This document shows positions 34,000 to 40,702 of a DNA stretch of 45,889 nt, piece after piece. Position 1 is the stretch's first letter; every line of letters starts with the position of its first letter. The DNA lies in contig FR893284.1 in NCBI GenBank assembly GCA_000436035.1, positions 1 through 45,889 of the forward strand, read 5' to 3'. This DNA comes from Prevotella sp. CAG:732 (GTDB lineage Bacteria; Bacteroidota; Bacteroidia; Bacteroidales; Bacteroidaceae). Made by a program: the position numbers and the translations under genes. The notes beneath the pieces are model-generated. The model saw nothing but the letters and a program-made list of their open reading frames with translations, was not told the origin of the DNA and searched no databases.

Positions 34000-36438
34000 T
34001 TATTTCAATCTCAAGATATTGAGCGAATTGGCAGGGATTTCCATCTCCACACCGTCCTTCTTGGTGGTGATGAAACTCTCCACTGGATAGACATTGGTAG
34101 GATTGTCGATGGTATTCTCCTCCAAACCATTCTTGGCAGAGAGACGAATCAACTTGCCATCTTGGATATTCTTGCCTTGGAGATTTACCTTGGCAGTGGT
34201 GTTCTCTGTGCTGGTATTGGCTATCTTGACGATGACCTCGCCAGTCTTCTCCTCGAGGGTAGCGGTAGAGAAGATGCCTGGATGGGTATTGCCCTTGAGC
34301 TTGGTGGCGAAGATTTCCTTGCCGTCCATCTTGGCAAAGATGCTGTCGCCTACTACCTTCAGCTCGATGTCATACCATTTGCCAGTCTCTACACTGCCAG
34401 GACAAGTAGCAACCTGTCCCTTCGCACCATTCACAATCTGCTCGATGCCGTGCTGAGTGTTGTTCCATCCACCGAGATTCAACCAGCAATAGTTTCTCTC
34501 GTCCACATAGTTGAAGATAACGAGGAAGCCCTCATTGCCGGCATTCTTCTTCGCACGTACCTTATAGATATAGCCATCACTAGTGATGGTGCCTGGATTT
34601 AGACGGATGCAAGACTCATCGTTGCTGGTCTGCTTGATCTCATCGCCCTCTACCTTCCATGCGCCATGGATGTCGGTTGGGGTGAGTTCGAGAGTAGCTG
34701 GGAGTGCGTTGCCCTTCTCATCGGTGTAGCCTTGGTCCTTGAAGGATACCTGGGTGTTCCATGTACCCATACCTACTTGGCAAACTCCTGGCTTTACCTT
34801 CACGTTGTCGTACGTATATGGATTCTCCTGCTTTACTGGCAAGACACGAGTTCCCACGTTGTTCGCCATCACATTCTGTACATAGTAAGATGGTGTGCCG
34901 AATACCTTGTCAGAAGTATATTGAATCATATCTGGAGCCCACATGCGGTTGTTGAGATTCGCAAAGATAGGAGCGTATGATGCCATCGTCACGATATCGG
35001 AGTTGTTTTCGATGCCCATCATATACACAGCCTCTCCAAGGGCTGCGTCGAGCGAACCCATATTGCCGAAGCCCTGTGTGACGGCATATTCGCCTACATA
35101 AATCTCACTGCCCTTGCGGTCGTAAGTGTCATACTTGTTGAAGTTCTCGGCAAACCAAGCTGGGTTGCGATAGTAGTGCTCATCGAGCAACTCTACGCTC
35201 TCCTGACTTCCCCACTTCGGATTGTCATCGCCCCAAGCCACTACGTTACCAATCAAGTGCATCTTCGGATATTTAGCCAAGACGGCATCCTTGAACTTCT
35301 TGAAACGCTCATAGTAGTGGTCGCTCTGTGCGGCTGGATCTGGCTGGTTGTTCTCATTACCAATCTCCAAGTACTCGATGTTGTATGGCTCTGGATGACC
35401 ATTCTTGGCACGCAAGGCACCATACTTAGAGGTGACAGGACCATTGGCATACTCCAAGGCATTCAAGCACTCGTCTATCCAAGGCTGGATGCTATCCACT
35501 GGTGTCAAACCGCCGTGCCACAAACCTACGTTCACTACATAGAGAGGCTTGGCATTCAAATCCTCGGCGAGCTGTAGATACTCATCAAATCCCATACCAT
35601 CGCTAGTGCGATAACGCCAGTTGACGTTCTTGTGTCCCGGACGCTCCTCGATAGGACCGATGGTCTTCTCCCAGTGGAAGGCATTCTCCGGAGATTCCTG
35701 ACCTTCTACATAGCAACCGCCAGGGAAACGAACGAACTTAGGGTGGATATTGTAGAGCAACTGTGCCAAGTCTGGGCGCAAACCATTCTCACGATTCTTG
35801 AAAGTAGGAGGGAAGAGGCTTACTACATCGAGCTGGATAGTGCCCTTGCCATCTGCCACGAGGGCAAACTGAGCCTTAGCATCGTTGGCGTTGGCAGTCA
35901 GCTCGGCGGTATATTTGGTCCACTTCTTGCCTATCTTGCCACTAACGATAGCCTCGGCATACACCTTGTCGCCCTTCTCATTGATGAGCTGTGCCTTGAG
36001 GTTGCCCTTATAGCTACCCTTTGCCCAGAAAGAGAGTTTGTAGGTTCTGCCTTGTACGGCATTGATTCCCCAAAAGCCCTCATTGATGAGAGAGGCTGTA
36101 GCCTGAGGAGTGGCGGCGATAGTCAACTGGAGAGCCTTGCCCTGTGCGGAGTTGAGTAAACCTTTATTGATGAGTTGTGTGCTGATTTTTGCACCAGCAG
36201 CATGGGTTGTCTTCCAAGTAGGAGTAGTCTTGCCATCGTCTTCGAAAGAGCGGTTGCTGATGAGTTCTGCGTAGAGTCCTCCGTCAGCGGCATGGTTGAT
36301 GTCTTCGAAGAAGATACCATATAAGTTAGGAGACACCTGGATGCCCGGATTGCCAGCATCCACGTTGATAGTCACTTGGGCGTTTGCTGCTATAGCGGTA
36401 GCGAGCAACGCCGAAAGCAAAGTCTTTTTCTTGTTCAT
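34000..36438 (-). CDS. GH51 alpha-L-arabinofuranosidase
   Basis: 812 residues. Signal peptide ending ANA, so periplasmic. The GH51 fold begins at once (VSPNLYGIFFEDINHAADGG), then a carbohydrate-binding-like beta domain is inserted at about 75-210. Next is the barrel with PKFVRFPGGCYVEG, acid/base Glu362 in LEIGNENNQ and nucleophile Glu450 in IYVGEYAV. In the C-terminal half another beta-sandwich (about 585-740, LamG/DUF1080-like: YCWLNLGGWNN, KWYDIELKVVGDS) interrupts the usual sandwich ending NSLNILRLK. It removes terminal arabinofuranosyl groups from arabinan fragments. It converges on the GH43 genes and has its own promoter carrying the operator-like box (36507-36544). Confidence 0.92.
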   Translation of the reverse strand: MNKKKTLLSALLATAIAANAQVTINVDAGNPGIQVSPNLYGIFFEDINHAADGGLYAELISNRSFEDDGKTTPTWKTTHAAGAKISTQLINKGLLNSAQGKALQLTIAATPQATASLINEGFWGINAVQGRTYKLSFWAKGSYKGNLKAQLINEKGDKVYAEAIVSGKIGKKWTKYTAELTANANDAKAQFALVADGKGTIQLDVVSLFPPTFKNRENGLRPDLAQLLYNIHPKFVRFPGGCYVEGQESPENAFHWEKTIGPIEERPGHKNVNWRYRTSDGMGFDEYLQLAEDLNAKPLYVVNVGLWHGGLTPVDSIQPWIDECLNALEYANGPVTSKYGALRAKNGHPEPYNIEYLEIGNENNQPDPAAQSDHYYERFKKFKDAVLAKYPKMHLIGNVVAWGDDNPKWGSQESVELLDEHYYRNPAWFAENFNKYDTYDRKGSEIYVGEYAVTQGFGNMGSLDAALGEAVYMMGIENNSDIVTMASYAPIFANLNNRMWAPDMIQYTSDKVFGTPSYYVQNVMANNVGTRVLPVKQENPYTYDNVKVKPGVCQVGMGTWNTQVSFKDQGYTDEKGNALPATLELTPTDIHGAWKVEGDEIKQTSNDESCIRLNPGTITSDGYIYKVRAKKNAGNEGFLVIFNYVDERNYCWLNLGGWNNTQHGIEQIVNGAKGQVATCPGSVETGKWYDIELKVVGDSIFAKMDGKEIFATKLKGNTHPGIFSTATLEEKTGEVIVKIANTSTENTTAKVNLQGKNIQDGKLIRLSAKNGLEENTIDNPTNVYPVESFITTKKDGVEMEIPANSLNILRLK

Positions 36439-36506
36439 TGTTTGTTTCTTAGGTTTATTTACATTGTTACGTGTTGTGTTCTTTCTTCTATCGTTTTACA
36501 CAATGG

Positions 36507-36544
36507 CAAAATTACGAAGAAAAGGTGAGGGAGGGGAGGACAAA
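36507..36544 (-). promoter_or_regulatory. GH51 promoter with arabinan-regulator box
   Basis: On the minus strand, -7 box TAATTTTG occupies 36514-36507, and TTTGTCC begins at 36544, exactly 30 bp upstream of the -7 start. At the arabinan operon promoter the proximal TTTGTCCACCT box also begins 30 bp before its -7 box. A weaker second unit (TTTTTACAC) can be read 21 bp further upstream. No TTTG at the usual -33 distance. This suggests joint control by the propeller-AraC regulator. Confidence 0.55.
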
Positions 36545-36560
36545 ACGCACAATAAAGTGT

Positions 36561-36595
36561 AAAAAGGTGGATTTCGCATGGAAATCCACCTTTTT
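36561..36595 (-). terminator. Terminator after chrA2
   Basis: Perfect 15-bp arms (36561-36575 and 36581-36595) with a 5-nt loop, T-run on the minus strand. It separates chrA2 from the GH51 promoter, which begins within the following 20 bp. Confidence 0.85.
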
Positions 36596-36633
36596 CTTAT
36601 GGTAAACTGCACTAATCTGCATATTTCAAGGTG

Positions 36634-37206
36634 CTAGTACAACAATACCAACCCGGCGAAAGCAGAGTAGAGTATCATGCGAATAGGATTGATCTTCATC
36701 ACCTTCACGCCGATGAAAGTGGCGAAGAAGAGGGCGATGGAGATATAGAAACGCCATGGATTGTCGGGAGTGCTGAAGTTCTCGCCATTCATCAAGAGAA
36801 GGGCGGCAGCTCCGACAAGACCTACCACGGCAGGACGAAGACCGATGAAGATGCTCTGCACGGCATTGGTCTTCATATACTTGTACAGCATTCTGCTGAT
36901 CATGATCATCAAAATCAAAGAGGGAAGAACCAAGGCAAACGTTGCCACAGCACTGCCCAATATCGCCATCATACCACTCATGCCGGCATTATGCACGGCA
37001 GTATAACCACAATAGGTGGCGGAGTTGATGCCGATAGGACCCGGTGTCATCTGCGAGATGGCGACGACATCGGTAAACTCCTGCATCGTCATCCAATGAT
37101 ACTGGGTTACCACTTGTCCTTGGATGAGTGATATCATCGAGTAGCCACCTCCGAAACCGAAGATGCCTATCTGTATGAATACGATGAAAAGTTGAAGAAA
37201 TATCAT
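36634..37206 (-). CDS. chrA: Short chromate transporter, second half of a pair
   Basis: 190 residues, one CHR domain with about six hydrophobic helices: IFGFGGGYSMISLIQGQVV, MTMQEFTDVVAISQMTPGP and IGLRPAVVGLVGAAALLL. Short ChrA proteins act in pairs of adjacent genes; together they transport chromate or a related anion. The MTPGP motif with EFTDVVAISQ is typical for the second member, and the gene at 45360-45889 is the likely first member. Normally the two touch, but here about 8 kb of other genes lie between them. It has its own promoter at 37228-37259. The substrate is inferred by family name only. Confidence 0.85.
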   Translation of the reverse strand: MIFLQLFIVFIQIGIFGFGGGYSMISLIQGQVVTQYHWMTMQEFTDVVAISQMTPGPIGINSATYCGYTAVHNAGMSGMMAILGSAVATFALVLPSLILMIMISRMLYKYMKTNAVQSIFIGLRPAVVGLVGAAALLLMNGENFSTPDNPWRFYISIALFFATFIGVKVMKINPIRMILYSAFAGLVLLY

Positions 37207-37227
37207 AGTTTATTCTCTTTTTAATTG

Positions 37228-37259
37228 CAAATGTACTGATTTTCTTTATTATCGCCAAA
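37228..37259 (-). promoter_or_regulatory. Complete Bacteroidota promoter before chrA2
   Basis: Minus strand: TTTG at 37259-37256, 20-bp spacer, TACATTTG at 37235-37228. This is a full match to TTTG-N19-21-TAnnTTTG and the best promoter in the window. It gives chrA2 expression independent of the island genes upstream. Confidence 0.75.
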
Positions 37260-37439
37260 TTATTTTTAAAAACTTTACTCTCTTTTTTGTAAATAAGTGC
37301 ATTTCCTTGCTGTTATTGGAGAAAAATTGCAAATTTGCACGTGAAAAGCTGAAAAAAGTAGCAAGAATGTTTTTAAAAGAAAGATAATCAGTGAGTTAGT
37401 TGAAATTTAATCAACTTGCTTTTTGTATTGAATAATTTA

Positions 37440-37484
37440 TTAGTCGTGGAAATGTGCTAAAAAATACGAGATTTCCACGACTAA
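37440..37484 (-). terminator. Hairpin terminator after the Pif1-like helicase
   Basis: Perfect 14-bp inverted repeat (37440-37453 and 37471-37484) with a 17-nt A-rich loop, six bases after the helicase stop codon. The remaining gap 37260-37439 is AT-rich; a GCAAATTTGC palindrome near 37328 is the only other structure seen. Confidence 0.7.
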
Positions 37485-37490
37485 TACTTC

Positions 37491-39551
37491 TTAAAAAGGC
37501 TTCTTTGCGATGGTGATAGCCTCGCGAAGCCTTTTAAGTTCCTTTTCATCCTTGCACTCTTGAATCAGCTCCAAGAAGTCTTGGTTTGAAATGCTTTTGT
37601 CATTAAATGCTTCGAGCAGTTCGATGTGTTCTTCCTCCTTGTCAAACTCTATTTCTTGGTGAGAATGGCGATACTCTTTTCTCAACATAATATAGGTGGT
37701 AAGAAATTCAGGACAGAGCGAGAACAGTTCTTTGCAGAAAGGAGCTACAGGATTGCCAATATGCTCATTGACCCTTGCCTCAAAGAGAAGTAGCTTCTTG
37801 TCAATGGCTTTTTTCTCCTCACCTTCCTGAGAAATGCTAACAATTTGGAATGTTACATCGTATGCCTCATCATACCTTTTGAGTTCATAAAGAGCACGCC
37901 CTTTAATGAACATCGCTTCAAGACAGGTTCTTCGTCCCAGTACCATGTTTGTGTAACCGATGGCTTCCTCATATCGTTTGCCATACAAGCAGAGAACTGC
38001 ATTGAGAAAGTTTGCAGTCATACTACAGTCCTTAAGTAATTGAGCATCCTTTGTCTTTCCTAATAAGCATGTATCATCCAGCATGATATCAAACATTCTT
38101 TTGGCTGTCAAGGCTGCATTCCGATAGTCATTCTTGCGAATCTTATCTTGCATCAAATGCAGGCAAGTTTTGGTAGCCATGTCGTAGTCTTTTGTGCATA
38201 GATATTGGTAGATTCGCTTTTCCGCACCTAATACGTCATCAATCATCTCTGTGTCATTGTAAGAGTTGGCAAATACTCTTACCTCTTGATTTTGGGTGAC
38301 GTGATAAGGGTGGATAGGATTACTAAGTGTCAATCCTTCCAAAGAACGTAAACGGCTGATGGCAACGTAAGCTTGTCCAGGCAAGAAGGTGCCATGAGAT
38401 AAGTCAAAGTGCATTCTTTCAAAAGTCATTCCTTGTGATCTATGGATAGTTATAGCCCAAGCTAATTTCAAGGGAAATTGTGTGAATGTTCCCATAACTT
38501 GGGTTTCTAACTTGTGGGTTTGACGATTGTATTTGCTCTTGACATTATCCCATGTCACTTCTTTGACATCAATGGTTTTGCCGCTTTCCAAAGTCACTTG
38601 TATTTTATCATCGCTAAGTTCTGAAACTTTACCGATTGTTCCATTCATATAACCACTGCCTATGTTGTTGCGGCAGAATATGACTTGTGCGCCTACTTTT
38701 AGTCTGAGTTTTTCTGGTACAGGTGCTTCATTCTTTTTGAATTCGTTTTGAATCTTTGCCTGATAGCAGAATTCTTCCGATTGGATTGCTCCTAATTTCT
38801 CCTCGTTGATATTCTCAGCCATCTTGTTGAATGCGGTTAAGGTTACAGAGAAATCTTGCCCTTCATACTCCTTGCCGACATGCTGATTTAGTAGTTCTAA
38901 ATCTTCAGGGTTTACTTCACCTGTGCGCATCTTGTTCAGAACGGCAAGAAATTCTTTATCGCTTTGACGATATACTTTTTGAAACTCAATCTTGGGAAGG
39001 TTCATTCTTTTCAAGACAAAAGCCTTGTAAAAGAATGGTGTTCCAGCACCATAAAGGTCTTGGAGCATTTCTGCATCGGCGCTATTAGACTTGATAATAG
39101 GAGGTAACTGGAACAAGTCACCTACAAAAACGACCTGTTTTCCACCAAAAGGCATGTTGGTCTTGAATACCATGCGAAGACATCGGTCCATTCCATCCAC
39201 CATATCACACCTTACCATAGATACTTCGTCTACGATGATTGTATCTGTTTCTTCGAGAATGCATTTGTTCTCGTACGAAAGTACAGTGTTGGTATGCGGT
39301 CCAATGGCTTGCATAGGAAAGCCAAAGAAGGAATGCATCGTTTGTCCTCCGACTGTGATAGCTGCAATGCCAGTAGGTGCCAATACCAAGAAGTTTTTGT
39401 TGATTTCTTCCTGGATGCGTTTGATAAAGGTTGTCTTACCTGTGCCAGCCTTTCCTGTGATGAAAAGGCAATTGTTGGTGTTTGCAACAAGGTCGAATGC
39501 TTTTTGCTGTTCTGCATTCTGTAGGTCGAGTGTTGAAATGTTCTTTTCCAT
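37491..39551 (-). CDS. Pif1-like SF1 helicase with C-terminal repeat-like domain
   Basis: About 686 residues from the ATG at 39551 (MEKNISTLDLQ); a longer TTG start would overlap the -7 box. Walker A GKAGTGKTT (about 33-41), APTGIAAITVGGQTMHSFF, Walker B TIIVDEVSMV (about 104-113), GDLFQLPPI and the late motif AITIHRSQGMTFE with QAYVAISRLRSLEGL mark a Pif1/RecD-like 5'-3' DNA helicase in about 1-430. The last 250 residues are helical with TPR-like spacing (EAMFIKGRALYELKRYDEAY) and end in a charged region. Such stand-alone Pif1-like helicases are common in Bacteroidota. Here the gene shares its promoter operator with the methylase-like/ATPase gene, but a terminator (39622-39660) lies between it and the receiver gene, so it is a separate transcript. 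It could unwind DNA for the island's system or be a passenger. Confidence 0.85.
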   Translation of the reverse strand: MEKNISTLDLQNAEQQKAFDLVANTNNCLFITGKAGTGKTTFIKRIQEEINKNFLVLAPTGIAAITVGGQTMHSFFGFPMQAIGPHTNTVLSYENKCILEETDTIIVDEVSMVRCDMVDGMDRCLRMVFKTNMPFGGKQVVFVGDLFQLPPIIKSNSADAEMLQDLYGAGTPFFYKAFVLKRMNLPKIEFQKVYRQSDKEFLAVLNKMRTGEVNPEDLELLNQHVGKEYEGQDFSVTLTAFNKMAENINEEKLGAIQSEEFCYQAKIQNEFKKNEAPVPEKLRLKVGAQVIFCRNNIGSGYMNGTIGKVSELSDDKIQVTLESGKTIDVKEVTWDNVKSKYNRQTHKLETQVMGTFTQFPLKLAWAITIHRSQGMTFERMHFDLSHGTFLPGQAYVAISRLRSLEGLTLSNPIHPYHVTQNQEVRVFANSYNDTEMIDDVLGAEKRIYQYLCTKDYDMATKTCLHLMQDKIRKNDYRNAALTAKRMFDIMLDDTCLLGKTKDAQLLKDCSMTANFLNAVLCLYGKRYEEAIGYTNMVLGRRTCLEAMFIKGRALYELKRYDEAYDVTFQIVSISQEGEEKKAIDKKLLLFEARVNEHIGNPVAPFCKELFSLCPEFLTTYIMLRKEYRHSHQEIEFDKEEEHIELLEAFNDKSISNQDFLELIQECKDEKELKRLREAITIAKKPF

Positions 39552-39575
39552 ATCGTCGTCTTTTGTTTTCTGATG

Positions 39576-39612
39576 CAAAATTACGACGTTGTTGTGTAGT
39601 CTTACTTCACAA
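39576..39612 (-). promoter_or_regulatory. Helicase promoter with palindromic operator
   Basis: -7 box TAATTTTG at 39583-39576. Eight bases upstream lies a 21-bp site (39592-39612) with halves TTGTGnAGT and ACTnCACAA separated by three bases, a near-perfect palindrome. The site covers the -33 region, where no TTTG is found. A sister site with the same 8-bp spacing lies before the methylase-like/ATPase gene. Confidence 0.65.
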
Positions 39613-39621
39613 CAAAATAAA

Positions 39622-39660
39622 ATTAGGGCGATATGATGGAAAATGTCATATCGCCCTAAT
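39622..39660 (-). terminator. Terminator after the receiver gene
   Basis: Perfect 15-bp inverted repeat (39622-39636 and 39646-39660), 9-nt loop, then TTTATTTT on the minus strand. It ends the unit that includes the methylase-like/ATPase and receiver genes and runs directly into the helicase operator. Confidence 0.85.
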
Positions 39661-39677
39661 ATTGTAGCAAGAGTTTT

Positions 39678-40700
39678 TTACGCCTTATCCCATTCCAAAC
39701 GATTTCTTTCTTCATCTGGGTGTTCACGAATGTAGCTGCGATAGAATAGGATTAAATCGCATAGTTGGAAAGTGAAACTTTTTAGCAAGAATGTGGATGA
39801 TTGTACGCGTTCCATATATTCTTTCTTACTTATATCCTCTTCTGTACTATTCTCGGAATGGCAGAAGGGTGGAAGAATATTGACTATTACTTTCATTGTC
39901 TTTGACATTGCCTCTGGGAGAATGCGCTTATAACTTTTATAGACAATTTCTCCTTTAGAGTTTGTGGCATTCTTACCACTAAGGATAATACTTGACCAAG
40001 TAAAGTTCACCTGCTTACCCCAGTCGGGCAATAAGCCATGAATAGCCATAGAACGGAATACGTATTCTAAAACTTCGCGGGCTTTCTCAAATTTATCATT
40101 GTAATCTTTAGACTCGATTGTGTCAGGAAAATGAATAGGAATGAGTAAATCCTCAAGGGCATTGTACCCCATGTCGTCAATGCCGCATTCTTCTATAGCA
40201 TCAAATACATCCTTGTACATTTTCTGAATCTGAAGGCGAGGAGATTTCCTAGCATGTACTTTGATGCGTTTATACAGCATTTCGTTGTCAACATTTTTGG
40301 AATAATATTCTTTATGAGTACTATTTGTCCAATCTGCATCCCATTTCATACGGTCATCATTGATGGAGTCAGATACCTCTTCAGCATCACCGCCAGTCAA
40401 GACATACCATGGAATGACACGCCCTCTTTTTTCACAAATGAGGGCTATGTCATTTAAGGCTCTGCCAAGAAATCTTACAGCATTATCCTCGCTGTCACGA
40501 TGGTACTTGCATTTTGCATCTAAAATGATAGCAGACCAACGGTCAAAATCATTTTCTAATGCTGCTTTTGCTTCATCCCAACAAGGGAAAGCAACTAACT
40601 GCACCCCAAAATTATATGCTTCTAAAGGGTAGCTTTCAATGACTCCTGGATCATCTTCAACCCAAAGAACCTGGATTAAGTCTAAATTGTAATCTTTCAT
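39678..40700 (-). CDS. Receiver-domain protein with unknown C-terminal domain
   Basis: 340 residues. The N-terminal 140 form a CheY-like receiver: acidic pair in VLWVEDD (15-17), Asp61 in SAIILDAK as likely phosphorylation site, Thr102 in YVLTGGD and Lys134 in EYYSKNVD. All key positions are present, so it can probably be phosphorylated. The C-terminal 200 residues (ALEDLLIPIHFPDTIES, YVFRSMAIHGLLPDWGKQ, YMERVQSSTFLLKSFTFQLC) are helical and unknown to me; no HTH or enzyme motif is evident. Its ATG lies 2 bp after the stop of the methylase-like/ATPase gene, so the two are translated together and likely form a signalling pair. The output could be DNA binding, a cut or cell shutdown; this cannot be told from sequence. 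Confidence 0.7.
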   Translation of the reverse strand: MKDYNLDLIQVLWVEDDPGVIESYPLEAYNFGVQLVAFPCWDEAKAALENDFDRWSAIILDAKCKYHRDSEDNAVRFLGRALNDIALICEKRGRVIPWYVLTGGDAEEVSDSINDDRMKWDADWTNSTHKEYYSKNVDNEMLYKRIKVHARKSPRLQIQKMYKDVFDAIEECGIDDMGYNALEDLLIPIHFPDTIESKDYNDKFEKAREVLEYVFRSMAIHGLLPDWGKQVNFTWSSIILSGKNATNSKGEIVYKSYKRILPEAMSKTMKVIVNILPPFCHSENSTEEDISKKEYMERVQSSTFLLKSFTFQLCDLILFYRSYIREHPDEERNRLEWDKA

Positions 40701-40702
40701 AT

